Of a stretch of 64,000 bases of DNA, positions 1-11,656 are shown in pieces. Origin of the DNA: Cymbomonas tetramitiformis (lineage: Eukaryota > Chlorophyta > Pyramimonadophyceae > Pyramimonadales > Pyramimonadaceae); assembly GCA_001247695.2 (NCBI GenBank), contig LGRX02003713.1, positions 1-64,000 on the forward strand. Direction: 5' to 3'. The stretch's first letter is position 1. The number at the start of each line of letters is the position of its first letter. The position numbers and the translations under genes were made by a program. The notes below the pieces were generated by a model, which was not told the DNA's origin, did no database searches, and saw only the letters and a list, made by a program, of their open reading frames with translations.

Positions 1-747
1 TGCGACTTGTATAGCAGCCCTGTGGCCACAATAATTATCGAAAATGCAAAATATTGCATTCGGGTGATTTCTTATAACTTCTAACATGTTCTTGAAACTT
101 CTTGCGACTTCTTAATGCCATTTTCATTGATTATGCAATTTATAGTGCAAGCCCGTCCACCTAGCCGTGCTACATGCCACCCGTAAGTTCGTGCTGTGAC
201 ACACCGAGTGTCACAGGTAGCTAGACTCGAGACCGTTCCGACACCGTGACCGTTCCGGGTATATCTAGCTTAGGGTTTTATTTCTTAAGAGAGTTTATCT
301 ATATTGGTTCACTGACTGTCTGATATCTTGAACTGGGATATTCCAGTAGGTCGTGGACCCATTCCACGCTATTTTCCACAGCTGATTTGGCCATGATTGG
401 CTAAAGCAGCCGCTTGGAGAGGTGGTGCGCGACGGCGCGTTTGGGTGCTCACGGGGGTTTTGAGATGAGCGGTTTGCGGTGAGCGTCTTTGGGCCGCAGC
501 TATGGGGATTCGACCCGGACCGGGCTTCGTTGGCGCAATGTTCATTTACGGTATTCCGCTTGCCCTGATCCCGCTTGCTACCGATTCTTGGGCTGGTGAC
601 TGCAGCACCTTCGACCTCGACGACATCTTCCAGTGCCCCTCGCTCGCATGGCTCTGCCGCTCTTTCCGTAGCTGTGACGTCACGTTTTCCCCACGGCATT
701 ACCCGAACGCGCCATGGCGTACCATCTCCCATCAGGCTTTCAGAGTT

Positions 748-2689
748 ATGGTAGTTCACACACGAGCAAGACGGTCCCTCACGAGGGACTCAGACATCGA
801 CGCCTCGCTGAGGCTGACTGACCACGTTCGCAACACGCCGACAGCGAGATCGCCGGCTGTTGCGAACCCCGACCCTGTTTCCAACACCGACGCCGACGTT
901 GCGACGAGGAGGTATCTGCAGGAGCAGTCCAAGCTTGTTGACGAGGTCTACAAGGGGCGACTGCATCGGACATGGGCCAAGGGTATCCGTGAGGATATCC
1001 TTGGCGACAAGAAGCATTATTTCAGCGGCACAACTGACGCGGGTCTCCTCTCCGATGTGGTGGTTCAGCTACGTACGGAGTTTGAGTCCGCTAGGCTAGA
1101 CCTCGTCTCGTTCGACCTTGACGACCCCCAGGCTCTGGTGGTGGGCAAGGTGAACGCCCTGCTGTACGACGTGCTTGGTCTCATCATCGAGAAGCACAGC
1201 AACGCGCACGTCTGGCTGACGGGTACGGACGCATCTGCCGACCGGGATGGGCGGCGTGCGCTGGTGGACATTGTGAAGCGCAGCGTACCGGTGGCGTTAC
1301 GAGAATCGTTCCAGCAGGAACATGCCGCGCTGAGTTATCCCGCAAACGTTGACGCGCAGCCGATTTTGGATCGGGAACAACGTTTGGTGCGGGATAACAA
1401 GGCGGCCGACTGGACACCCGCCGAGGCCACCAGGAAGCTCAGCCTGTACAGCAGGCTTGACCCGGTATTCTACGCCGCGGTCAATCAAGGTGCGTTACCC
1501 CATGGTGGCCGACCTCGCGTCGGTTTCCCTTGTGGCCTTGCGCTCTTTGGTCGTCGAGATTTACCAGGCATGGGCGCAGACGGACGTCGGGAAGGCCTTC
1601 CTGGCCAAGCCCGCAGGTGGTGGCACGTCAGCTCTGCTCACCAGCAGCGAGCACCAGGCGCTGCTGGACAAGATCAACGAGTTGACTGAGCTGGTTCAGC
1701 AACGGTACGAGGCGGCTCCGCAGGTGGTGCAGCGGCAGCGGGACCCGCCGCAGCGGCAGCACGGGCAGCGCCGGCGGCAGCAGCGCGGGCAGTCGCCGCG
1801 GGGCTTCCGCATGGGGGTCCAATCCCCACCGGCGGTGGGCTACGATCGTGACGAGCAGCGGGCGAAGCCGCTGTGTACCCGCTGCAAGAAGACTGGTAAG
1901 GAACTCTGCCACTTCTACCGCGACTGCCCTCTTGGCGGTCGCCAACATTCCCCCATCTCCGCCGCGGCTTTCTGCGTCCCCATCGACGAGAAGGATGCGG
2001 AGGGCGTCCATGCGCTCGCCATGTGTGCTGTTTTTCAGGAGGCGGCAGATGATGGGGCTGAGGCGTTTGCCCGCGCGGCGACGGCGTACGGTCCGCCAGC
2101 GGTGCTGTGCGGGGGAGTTGTTGGGGGCATCGACGTGTCGGCCTACGGCTTCTCAGTTGACGCGGCGCCACCGGCGACGGCTACGTCCGGTGACGACATC
2201 CTCCAGCGGCTGGACGACCTCGCGGCGGAGGTCAACGCAGCGGTGGAGCCAAAGGTGCATTGCACTCACGCATATTTCCCGCCGCCTGGAGGCATTGAGC
2301 CGCAGGCTTCGGCTCTGGTGTGTGGCCCTGCCGAGGCGGGGATCGCGCCGGAGGAGCAGGTTCCGGCAGGTGGTGCGGCGGCATCGGCATCCGCCGTGCC
2401 GGCCCCTGCTATGCCTGTCTTGGAGAATGAAAGGGAGCTTCTTGAGCTCTACGGCTACGGCTCACCCGTGACACTTCAATCGACACGGGTGACCACTACG
2501 AAGGAATCGGGCGGTGAGTTCGCGGGAGTTGTGGAGACCGTCAACCACGCCGCGGTCGAACCGGGCGACCTGACTGGCTACGACACCGACGACTACGAGG
2601 ACTTCGCAGACGGCAGCTTCGCGGTGAAGCCGCGGACTCCGGCCGTCTCGGCGAATCATGCGTCGGAGTCCGCGGCCCACGTGCCTTAG
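748..2689 (+). pseudogene. Gag-like protein of LTR element copy 1 (frameshifted)
   Basis: The nucleocapsid-like protein of a non-autonomous LTR element, expected to package element RNA. The frame starting near 748 gives an alpha-helical capsid-like region. A +1 shift near 1490 moves it to the next frame, which runs to the stop at 2687. The second part has a Q/R-rich stretch (about 1700-1800) and a zinc-knuckle-like cluster CTRCKKTGKELCHFYRDC near 1880. It then has acidic, Ala/Pro-rich low-complexity sequence. The homologous protein at 59324-61677 has the same order: capsid-like helices with an LDPxFYA motif, then a Cys/His knuckle ending RDCPxGG, then an acidic tail. The start at 748 is chosen by analogy with that copy. 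Whether the shift is a mutation or programmed cannot be told from one copy. Confidence 0.55.
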
Positions 2690-2803
2690 TCTGGTGGTGC
2701 TTCCCGCACCTACGGTTGTGGCAAGCCGCCGTGGGGCTTCCCCGCTCACGCGGGTCCGTGGGGGTTTCATTATTTCATCTCTCTCATCCTTTTCACCTCG
2801 ATC

Positions 2804-3079
2804 ATGGGAGTGGGAGCTGCCGCCTACACGGCGGCCAATGACATCGACCCTGTGCAGGTATCGGGTCAGGCTGCACCGCAGCCTGTGCTGTGCAGGGGGC
2901 ATTTGTGCATCTACCCTGGTATCTCCGAGCTGAACCCCGTCACTCTGGATGCGGTACTGCACTCCCTGGGTGCTGCGACGGTGGTTCACCGGCCGGCTGA
3001 CCCACTGGAGTGCAGTGCTGCGGGCTACTACCGTGAGCATTGTGGTGACGGTACCCCTCTGGACTTTGACCCAGAGTAG
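2804..3079 (+). CDS. Small ORF downstream of gag, unassigned
   Basis: A 91-codon frame beginning with ATG lies between the gag stop and the 3' hairpin. It encodes several cysteines and no recognised motif. It could be a remnant of a further retroelement domain or a chance frame. The related element at 56926-62072 has no matching ORF in this position, which argues against an important function. Confidence 0.2.
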   Translation: MGVGAAAYTAANDIDPVQVSGQAAPQPVLCRGHLCIYPGISELNPVTLDAVLHSLGAATVVHRPADPLECSAAGYYREHCGDGTPLDFDPE

Positions 3080-3102
3080 CTTTTATTCCGGCTCTGGCAG
3101 TA

Positions 3103-3118
3103 CACCACTCTGGTGGTG
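3103..3118 (+). repeat. CACCAC/GTGGTG hairpin followed by TGCTG
   Basis: A short perfect stem (CACCAC, loop TCTG, GTGGTG) is followed at once by TGCTGAG. The same arrangement stands at 3389-3413, 13980-13999 and 61875-61891, where it immediately precedes LTR starts. Confidence 0.6.
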
Positions 3119-3413
3119 TGCTGAGATGATTGTACTTTGACCTCAACATGGTCTTCAATTTGGTTTTATTTTTCTACTTTGACAACTACAATCTTTAAAT
3201 CTGGTTTGCTGGCACAGTGCCTTTCAGTTGTTTAGCGGGAGCTCCTTGCCCGTGGGTTTCTGCACTTGTGCTAGCTAGAGGGTTCAAATTTGTGTTTCAG
3301 AATTGCACAGTTTGATTAGCAGTTAGGTCTGTCACCCTAGCTCCTGCCCTGCCTTATCTTGACTTTTCTGACTTACCTGTCTGTCAGTCACCACCCACAG
3401 TGCTGGGGTGGTG

Positions 3414-3592
3414 TGCTGAAATCTTTATAGGCAGCCCTGACCGGGAGTCCCGGTACAGGCCCCTATGACAGATATCTAGGTAGCCAACACTGGACTGATG
3501 ACTGACCCGTAAGTTCGTGCTGTGACACACCGAGTGTCACAGGTAGCTAGACTCGAGACCGTTCCGACACCGTAACCGTTCCGGGTATATCT
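3414..3592 (+). repeat. 3' LTR of gag-only element copy 1
   Basis: Begins TGCTGAAATC directly after a CACCAC/GTGGTG hairpin (3389-3413) and ends TATATCT. Its last 88 bp match 179-266. A palindrome TGTGACAC/GTGTCACA lies inside the shared block. Confidence 0.6.
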
Positions 3593-6012
3593 GTCACGGT
3601 TCTATACGAACAATATATGTGACGCTGCTGTTATTGAACGGTAACAGCGAATCGCAATAGTTTGGTGGGATATGAGTGCAGCAGTCTGTAGACCAGAAGT
3701 GCTTGCTTGAGCCCAATGCTCCTCATATACTCTAATGCTCTCACGCATCTCATGCGTTACCACCATCGGGTTGTGAACCCGAGAGCACTAGGTGAACGTC
3801 CCGCATCGGCTGGTCGATATAGCCATTGATGCTCGCATGCTGTTCAGTGCATGCTTGAAGCGAAGACGCGTCTTATCAGGACACTTCGGTTCTTCAAGAC
3901 TTGTCTTGCTTCGCCATCTCGATGCCATATACTTGGCTTCTCGATGACAGATGTCACTCACCTCAGGTGGATGACAGACATTATGACTGTACATGTCATA
4001 GTCGACCGTACTGACAATACTTGACGACTGTATGTCATTATGACATATGACATGACATGACATGTATGACACATATGTCATCGGTCATATCCCTGACAGA
4101 TCTCCCCTCTTAGAAGTGTTGTGACCTCACAATATAGGGTGCATACCTTTTGTATGTGTCTTTGATGTGTTTGTTGTTGAACTGGCCAGTCTTCTTACAC
4201 CGATGAGGCGTCCCTCAAGGTGTTTTTAGGATATCGGGGGGAACTGAGTCCATTTTAAACCCTCACCTTAGGCTTTTAGCCCTACAGTTCTTAGGATGTA
4301 GCCCCCCTGATTGCTTGGCGTTTCGTATTTCAGAGTGACGCTCAGGGTATCTCTTGTCCGAGGTTTACGTTACGGAGAGATATGCGCATGCCGTCGACGA
4401 TTTAACGAACGATATAATGCATATAGTGCACGGCGATATAGTGCATCCACCCCTTCCTCCCCTCCTGGAACTGCTATGGAGGATCAACGGCCGAATGGAG
4501 AACCTTCTTTTCCAAGGTTTGTTTTTAATGCAGACGGAGAAGCGCGCTGCTTACGAGATATCGGAGGGTCTCTATGAGTCCACTTTAAATCCTCACCCGA
4601 TCTGCCAAACTCCTTTTTCGGTCCAGTGTGTTGCGCTATTGCCGCAAGCCAGGTCAGTGGTTTGCCGACAAATCACACTAATGTGAATTTGTGTTAGTCA
4701 TGTGTGTCAAGCACGACTCAGGATCACAACTCCATCTACCTCAGAACATTCCGGCAGTTCAGAATGACTGGCCATAAGATCCGAATGACAAATTACGGTC
4801 TGGCAAAGGCAGTATAGCAGCTTTTATTATCCACAGATATGGTACCCGCATGTATGCGTATCTGTGCAAGGGTATGAATTTGTACAAGGCTCACTACACC
4901 TCAGCAAGGAAGGATCAATTCCCGCTCCTGTCATATCAATTTGATGCAGGGTAAAAAATGTTAGGGATGTAACCCTGCAGTTCTCGGGATGCAGCCCTGC
5001 AGTTCTTGGGATGCAGCCCTGCAGTTCTTGGGATGCAGCCCTGATTATTATTCGGTCGGCAATCATTGGCCAAAGTCATCGGCTATCAGCTTATTGACTC
5101 AGAAGCCACAATGTTATAGAAGCTACGACCTATCGTGACCATATGCGGCAGTTATTATGCCTTCAGCATACGTAGACAATATGATTATGTGGAACTTATA
5201 ATCCCACCTAAGTTGCATCATGATAAATTTATCCATGTTTTAACAAGTGTTCAGGATTTGATAAGGGGTTGACGCCCCATAGGTCAAAGGTCACTGTCTC
5301 GTAAGGCTCGCCTCAAGTGTGCGGCTTCGAGGAGCGGCGTCCCGGCGTGGCACAGGCATGATGCTTCCTTGACCACAAGGGAGCTGGAAATGAGAATGCC
5401 TAAGATATCTGAAGACAGGAAGGCTTTTTGTTGGCTAGAGTTGCTGTCTAGATGCTTAACCTCTATGGGGTTGCATTCGGACACAAACTGTGCAACTATA
5501 CATGTGACGAATGCATTGGTGCATGACTTTTGATGAATTGTGTCTTGTCATGAACCTAGAAGGAATGACGGGCAAATAGCTAGAGCGGCGGATCTCACTC
5601 ACTCGGCTCTGCTGTTATGGAATTCGATGCCTGAATGGCACAACTGGCAATCCTTTGGCTCAGATGCTTCCCTTCAGACACTGGCAACAATTTGTGCGCC
5701 AGCTTCTCTAGATGTGGGGGAAATCATGGATTAACAATTCATCAATCAAAACACATGTTACCAAGGCTGATTCAACGAATCATTCAACTCTTGAAATCCA
5801 ACAATCAGCATCTCAGGCTGTTGACGTCAAAGTAATGGTCTTAAGCTTACAATATAGCTTATTCACATTTAAAAAAACCATCGTTCTCCTATGTCAGTGC
5901 CCTTCATATAATATGATAGAGCTGGAGAAATATGCATCTATGATTTCTTCATAATGAACTTCGTGTGTCAGTAAGTCAAAGACTTCATTTGATGTTTTAT
6001 CGGAATGATGTA
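3593..6012. other. Non-coding stretch with no recognisable gene
   Basis: I see no gene here: the open frames are short and have no known motifs. The stretch holds a TGACA-rich patch at about 4010-4085 made of short direct and inverted copies of TGACATATGTCA. It also holds a small minisatellite described separately. Around 4260-4700 two segments end with a similar phrase about the start of an ORF (ttttaaaccctcacc / tttaaatcctcaccc), suggesting old duplicated element debris. Confidence 0.4.
4970..5045 (+). repeat. 24-bp minisatellite, three units
   Basis: Three tandem units of a sequence close to CCCTGCAGTTCTTGGGATGCAG. A diverged single unit is present near 4280. No coding role is seen. Confidence 0.7.
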
Positions 6013-6254
6013 CAGTCGAATGTTCCATCTCACGATCGCCAGACGCTAACGATGACAGTGCCACAACAGTCGCGTGTATGTACCACGACGCCACCCACGC
6101 GTTATGGCATGGCATGCTGGGAAGCAAAAAGCAAAGCACTGTTGCGCACATGATCCTGCGGTCATATGATGTAATGGCGATATCCATGTTAACATCGCAT
6201 GGTAATTAATCGTGCTGTCCAAAAAGATCGACGCCTAGTGGAGATCGCATATTT

Positions 6255-6520
6255 CAAGGTAAGGTTTGCGCGGAGTCCAAAAATGCAAAAACTTTTCAAA
6301 ATCTAGATTTTGAGATACGAGCGATTTAAGTTTGCGCTTAAGTATGGTTAAGTATGGGGGGTGACCGAGCGGTATCCGTCGACCATAACTTTTCATTAAC
6401 GTGATCAATTTGATACCTGAAGTGCGCAATATGTACAGGGTGCTCTGGGCAACCTATTTATCAAATAAAAGATTTTTGAAAACTTTTTGCATTTTTGGAC
6501 TCCGCGCAAACCTTACCTTG
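6255..6520. mobile_element. MITE with CAAGGTA termini, 4-bp duplication ATTT
   Basis: About 49-bp imperfect inverted repeats start CAAGGTAAGGTTTGCG and end with the complement. ATTT at 6251-6254 is repeated at 6521-6524. Removing the 266 bp plus one ATTT restores the array sequence GCATATTTGTGATCG found in other units, which defines the boundaries exactly. There is no coding capacity. The termini resemble those of the element at 54355-55714, which also has a 4-bp duplication. Confidence 0.85.
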
Positions 6521-7086
6521 ATTTGTGATCGACAGCGCCTAGACCTCTGACCTTTATCGTCTTGGCACCAAGTAAATACCTCTGACCTTTATCGTCTTGG
6601 CATTAAGTAAATTACCTTACCTACCTCTGACCTTTATCGTCTTGGCATCAAGTAAATTAATTTACCTACCTCTGACCTTTATAGTCTTGGCATCAAGTAA
6701 ATTACTTTACCTTACCTTAGTCAATCAGCAGCAGCAGCAGCAGCAAAGCTCGAATCCCAACGGGCGATACAGTCGAATGTTCCATTCCACGATCGCCAGA
6801 CGCTAACGATGACAGTGCCACAACAGTCGCGTACATTTATCGCGACGCCACCCACGCGTTATGGCATGGCATGCTGGGAAGCAAAAAGCAAAGCACTGTC
6901 GCGCACATGATCTGCGGTCATATTATGTAATGGCGATATCCATGTTAACATCGCATGGTAATTAATCGTGCTGTCCAAAAAGATCGACGCCTAGTGGAGT
7001 TCGCATATTTGTGATCGACAGCGCCTAGACCTCTGACCTTTATCGTCTTGGCATCAAGTAAATTACCTTACCTTACCTTAGTCAAT

Positions 7087-7119
<33 letters not shown>

Positions 7120-7699
7120 AGCTCGAATCCCAACGGGCGATACAGTCGAATGTTCCATTCCACGATCGCCAGACGCTAACGATGACAGTGCCACAACAGT
7201 CGCGTGTATGTACCACGACGCCACCCACGCGTTGTGGCATGGCATGCTGGGATGCAAAAAGCGAAGCACTGTCGCGCACATGATCCTACGGTCAGATGGC
7301 CTAGTGGAGATCTCTTTTTGAGATCGATCCGTCTAGTACTTAGTCAATCAGCAGCAGCAGCAGCAGCAGCAGCAAAGCTCGAACCCCAACGGGCGATACA
7401 GTCGAATGTTCCATCTCACGATCGCCAGACGCTAACGATGACAGTGCCACAACAGTCGCGTGTATGTACCACGACGCCACCCACGCGTTATGGCATGGCA
7501 TGCTGGGAAGCAAAAAGCAAAGCACTGTCGCGCACATGATCCTGCGGTCATATGATGTAATGGCGATATCCATGTTAACATCGCATGGTAATTAATCGTG
7601 CTGTCCAAAAAGATCGACGCCTAGTGGAGATCGCATATTTGTGATCGACAGCGCCTAGACCTCTGATCTTTATCGTCTTGGCATCAAGTGAATTACCTT

Positions 7700-7980
7700 A
7701 CAGGGAAGAAGGCTTACCGTGAGAGGCCGGCCCGGGGCCGTTTGAAGTCAGCCCGGGCCGGTTGCGGGCCGCTGGATTGTTGGATGCGGGCCGTCTCTCA
7801 AGGGTCCCGATTATGAAAATTTTCGTGAAAATTGTGCGATTTTTATGATCTTGCCATAGTTAAAATTAAAATTTTGCGCCTGCGGCGGGCAAATTTGAAG
7901 ATTGGCCGGGCTGGTCGAAAGTGGGCCAGTAAAATTTCCAAATGCGGGCCGCTTCGAAAAAAGAACGCCTTCTTCTCTGT
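7700..7980. mobile_element. Small inverted-repeat element with GGCCCG-rich interior
   Basis: Termini ACAGGGAAGAAGGC and GCCTTCTTCTCTGT are inverted. TACCTT flanks both sides (7694-7699 and 7981-7986), but the surroundings are CTTAC repeats, so the duplication is not proof. The interior contains many GGGCCG/CGGCCC words. A similarly GGCCCG-rich stretch lies at about 53890-54125. Confidence 0.6.
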
Positions 7981-8027
7981 TACCTTACCTTACCTACCTC
8001 TGACCTTTATCGTCTTGGCATCAAGTG

Positions 8028-8075
8028 AATTACCTTACCTTACCTTACCTTACCTTACCTTACCTTACTTACCTT
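8028..8075 (+). repeat. (CTTAC)n pentanucleotide repeat
   Basis: About eight tandem CTTAC units. Shorter versions occur before most other CAG tracts of the array. Confidence 0.9.
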
Positions 8076-8082
8076 AGTCAAT

Positions 8083-8115
<33 letters not shown>

Positions 8116-9684
8116 AGCTCGAATTCCAACGGGCGACGCAGTCGGATTTTCGATCTCACGATCGCCAGACGCTAACGATGACAGTGCCACAACAGTCGCG
8201 TGTATGTACCACGACGCCACCCACGCGTTATGGCATGGCATGTTGGGAAGCAAAAAGCAAAGCACTGTCGCGCACATGATCTGCGGTCATATGATGTAAT
8301 GGCGATATCCATGTTAACATCGCATGGTAATTAACCGTGCTGTCCAAAAAGATCGACGCCTAGTGGAGATCGCATATTTGTGATCGACAGCGCCTAGTAC
8401 TTACCTTACTTACCTACCTCTGACCTTTATCGTCTTGGCATCAAGTAAATTGCTTTACCTTACCTTAGTCAATCAGCAGCAGCAGCAGCAGCAGCAGCAA
8501 AGCTCGAATCCCAACGGGCGACGCAGTCGAATTTTCGATCTCACGATCGCCAGACGCCAACGATGACAGTGCCACTGCAGTCGCGTACATTTATCGCGAC
8601 GCCACCCACGCGTTATGGCATGGCATGCTGGGAAGCAAAAAGCAAAGGACTGTCGCGCGCATGATCCTACGGCCAGATAGTGTAATGGCCGACGCGATGT
8701 TCGGAAATCAGATAGATTCGCTTTTACATTACATAGCAGACGCGAGGATCGAGAAATGTCAAATCATTAATGGAATGGCAGACTCGATGTTCATGTTCGG
8801 ATCTCTCGAGTGCGCCACGTCGGCAAGATAAATAATCACATCGACCGTCAGATGCGCCTATTGGAGATCTTAATTCAAGATCGACCGGGCCTAGTAGTCA
8901 ATCAGCAGCAGCAGCAGCAGCAGCAGCAGCAAAGCTCGAATCCCAACGGGCGATACAGTCGAATGTTCCATCTCACGATCGCCAGACGCTAACGATGACA
9001 GTGCCACAACGGTCGCGTGTATGTACCACGACGCCACCCACGCGTTATGGCATGGCATGCTGGGAAGCAAAAAGCGAAGCACTGTCGCACACATGATCCT
9101 GCGGTCAGATGATGTAATGGCGATATCCATGTTAACATCGCATGGCAATTAATCGTGCTGTCCAAAAAGATCGACGCCTAGTGGAGATCGCATATTTGTG
9201 ATCGACAGCGCCTAGTACTTAATCAGCAGCAGCAGCAGCAGCAGCAGCAGCAAAGCGCGAATCCGGCCAACGGGCGACACAAACGAACTTCCGAGCTCAC
9301 GATCGCCAGACGCTAACGATGACAGTGCCACTGCAGTCGCGTACATTTACCGCGACGCCACCCTCGCGTTATGGCATGGCATGCTGGGATGCAAAAAGCG
9401 AAGTATTGTCGCGCACATGATCCTACGGTCAGATGGCCTAGTGGAGATCTCCTTTTGAGATCGATCCGCCTAGTACTGTAACGAGTAAGCAGTCACGCAA
9501 CGGCATCGGCAGCGGCAATGGTGTCCGCGATGTCGATGTGTTCACCGTCTGCTGCCGGCGACGTTCATTGCGATCGCTGTGTCGCTCTCTCACGCGATAG
9601 ACGCAGCCGTGACATGCAGTCACCATGTGTCATCGGAAAAGTTGGACAAGTTCCCAGCGCCCGTGTCACCCTATCCCTTTTTAA

Positions 9685-9862
9685 AAACTGATGGTTTTCT
9701 GATCAGTGTAGTATGACAGGCAGTATGACTGTCATATCCGCAGTATAATGGCATACGGAGCGGATCTGAAAACTGAGATTTTCTGATCAGTCGGAGGCCT
9801 AAGAGGCCAGCTTCGGTACTGAGAAGGCTTCTTGCCGTGTTACTGTGATTGTGTGGACTTTA
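9685..9862 (+). repeat. Split direct repeat A1
   Basis: Matches 14717-14880 closely from AAAACTGATGG to GTGTGGACTTT, with a roughly 16-bp extra segment in A1 after the first TGTCATA. Confidence 0.85.
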
Positions 9863-9916
9863 ACACCGTAAGTTTTTTCAGCGTATATATTTTCAGTAGT
9901 ATATTGTATATTGATT

Positions 9917-10774
9917 ATGGAGTGGTACACCGATCCAGTTTTGTGCCAGAGGCGTATAGATGATTTGCACGCGCAGCCGGCGTACGCGAACGCCTTTGCT
10001 GCGTTTCAGGATGGCGATGACCTTACGCAACCTCAGCAGAAGTTGATGAGGCAAATGGAGAGAGCGATAGCGCGCCTTGCTGAGCTCAAGGGGCTTTCTC
10101 AGGTGGCTTCTGGTGACCGTAAGCGTCCGTGGGAAGCCGCAGTTGACCTTTCACAGCTGCCAGGGTCCGATCGCCTCGAGCCTACACGTAATGACTCCGA
10201 CGGAAAGGACAAAGGCCTCCGCAAGCAGTACCTCGAGACCCAGCACCACTTCGTGGCGCACTCTGCTTCTCAGCTGGCGCTCGTTGATGCCAAGAAGGAG
10301 TTAGAAGGTGTGGAGCTGCCTGAATCCGTCACTCTTGCTCTGGAATTTCTTTCCGAGACTGCAGTGAAAGGTGTCGCACGCGCCAAAGCTCGCGCGAAGA
10401 TTTTGGCGTTAGTTTCTGACAAAGGACCGGAAGTCGGTTGGAAGATGTGCGAAAAACTCGAGCGTAAATCTTACGCTGACGATGAGGAAGATGAAAAGTT
10501 AATGAGAAAGGCTGAGAAAGAAGTGAAGGCGGAAAAGCTTCACGCTGCGCAAGCCGCGGCTGCCAAGGGGCGGACTAAGGGCCTGGGCAGAGGTGCCTTC
10601 GCTGCGACTCGTCCTGCTGCTCCTGGGGCGCCTCCGCCCCCACCACCTGGTCAGGCAGGACGTGGCAGCCAGATCCAGTGCTGGAATTGTAACGAGTGGG
10701 GTCACCACCAAAACCAATGCTCGCAGCCGTGCTCAGCCGGCAGAGGCCGGGGCAGAGGCACGGACCGTGTCTGA
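9917..10774 (+). CDS. Gag-like protein with CCHC zinc knuckle (DIRS-order element)
   Basis: An intact 285-residue frame begins at the ATG at 9917. The N-terminal two thirds are helical and charged. They are followed by a Pro/Gly-rich linker (PPPPPPG) and a canonical C-X2-C-X4-H-X4-C knuckle, CWNCNEWGHHQNQC, about 25 residues from the end. The tail is RGRGRG-rich. These are features of nucleocapsid proteins that bind element RNA. It sits just inside repeat A1 and before the reverse transcriptase fragment, the expected gag position. The frame has no disruptions, unlike the rest of the element. A TTGTGTTTCAGGT segment lies at 10919-10931, between this ORF and the next. It resembles a 3' splice site and has a counterpart after A2. 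Confidence 0.75.
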   Translation: MEWYTDPVLCQRRIDDLHAQPAYANAFAAFQDGDDLTQPQQKLMRQMERAIARLAELKGLSQVASGDRKRPWEAAVDLSQLPGSDRLEPTRNDSDGKDKGLRKQYLETQHHFVAHSASQLALVDAKKELEGVELPESVTLALEFLSETAVKGVARAKARAKILALVSDKGPEVGWKMCEKLERKSYADDEEDEKLMRKAEKEVKAEKLHAAQAAAAKGRTKGLGRGAFAATRPAAPGAPPPPPPGQAGRGSQIQCWNCNEWGHHQNQCSQPCSAGRGRGRGTDRV

Positions 10775-10938
10775 ATGATGTGTATGTAACGTCACGATGG
10801 CGTAGACAATTTGCTTTGCGGAATGCTTAGCGGTTGAGGTGGAATGCCCAACCTTAATGTAACTCTTGGGGACGAAACCCTAAATTATAATGAACTTTAA
10901 GCCTGCGGGCTGTTTTCCCTTGTGTTTCAGGTCTTGAA

Positions 10939-11223
10939 TTGTCTGGGGAAGAGATTGGCGAAGCCGTCCCCTTGTGTGAGCAGGATGTTCCTGTGCCTCA
11001 CGTTGCGGGTAGACTTAGGGCACGTGCTTCTTTTTGGCGGACGTTCGTACGCTCTTCGTACGTGATGTCGTGGATCGAGAACGGTTTCAATTTGAAGTTT
11101 AAGGATGGCAGGGTACCGCCTCGCGTGCACCTGCCTAATCACGTTTCTGCTGTTAGGCATACTGCCTTTGTCACTAAGGCTGTGCAGGAGTGTGAGCTTA
11201 TGGGCGCCTTGAGGGACGTGTAG
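10939..11223 (+). pseudogene. DIRS-type reverse transcriptase, N-terminal fragment
   Basis: The 94-residue frame shows the opening pattern of DIRS/Ngaro reverse transcriptases. It has a GRL...FW...W segment, then IENGFNLKF, a proline-containing PPRVHLPNH, and an H..FV..AV.E....GALRDV segment leading into the palm. The stop at 11221 ends it before any catalytic YxDD motif. Downstream sequence to 14293 belongs to another element, so the catalytic part was lost through insertion plus deletion. Confidence 0.7.
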
Positions 11224-11656
11224 GTAGGGGTGGTGTACCCTTCTACAGACCTCGTCTCCACACGGGCCTTATGACCTAAACATGATTGGGTATGGTGTAT
11301 ACCTTCAATTTGAATGCTTACGCGCGTGATTCGGTGGTGTGGTGGGTTTCTAAAAAATTATTGAAAATATCATGCCAATTGACAGACCTTTGTGAACTGG
11401 CGAATCAAGAAAATCACTACCCCTATGGCATTATGCATCCATTCAGAAGCATACAAGTGAAATATCAACCAATGGCGCATATGGCAACTAAATTTAGGTC
11501 ATAATTGTGCCCGGATATGCGGGTAGCACCAGTGGACCACCGGGGGTGCCTGAAAAAAATATTGAAATTCAATACTTGTAACAGTATTGAATACGATTTC
11601 AATACTGTCACAAGTATCGGCGGGCAGTAGCCACCTATCAGATATTTAAGGCCCGT

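Larger units (their letters stand above)
179..3592 (+). mobile_element. Gag-only LTR retroelement, copy 1 (5' LTR incomplete)
   Basis: An 88-bp block at 179-266 recurs at 3505-3592 with one substitution, bracketing a gag-like reading frame. The 3' copy continues left to a hairpin and a TGCTG start at 3414, giving a 3' LTR of about 179 bp, nearly the 181 bp of the related element at 56926-62072. The 5' LTR loses similarity left of 179, so I infer that something inserted into it whose other end lies outside the window. No reverse transcriptase, integrase or protease is recognisable, so the element depended on another element for movement. No target duplication can be checked because the left end is missing. 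Confidence 0.65.
6013..9475 (+). repeat. Tandem array of ~250-400-bp units carrying (CAG)n tracts
   Basis: About eight units share one body, starting near 6013, 6725, 7087, 7348, 8083, 8472, 8897 and 9223. From the second unit on, each body follows a CAG tract of about 6-11 triplets. Two tail types occur. One ends with a block containing ATGGCGATATCCATG and a later GATCGACAGCGCCTAG. The other is shorter and ends with a GAGATCTC-GAGATC hairpin and GCCTAGTAC. Between units lie short (CTTAC)n stretches. The CAG tracts translate to poly-Gln, poly-Ala or poly-Leu in the various frames, but no long conserved frame runs through the units, so I read them as satellite or array-forming element DNA and not genes. 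Two MITEs sit inside the array and are therefore younger than it. A related tail fragment recurs near 15690-15730. Confidence 0.75.

Noticed and set aside
1..178. Possible 5' LTR start at base 1 (TGCGACTTGTATAGCAGCCCTG resembles the 3' LTR start)
   Set aside because: Similarity stops after about 30 bases and the window edge prevents a check.
1674..2471. Long frames opposite and alongside the gag of element copy 1
   Set aside because: GC-rich shadow frames of the gag ORF, rich in Arg, Pro and Ala without motifs.
4180..4260. Hammerhead-like phrase ACACCGATGAGGCG near 4198
   Set aside because: The expected GAAA core and closing stems are not present.
7204..9148. Repeated frames with poly-Gln, poly-Ala or poly-Leu over the CAG tracts
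   Set aside because: They recur in several frames of a satellite-like array and are bounded by unit ends; no protein-level conservation beyond the repeat itself.
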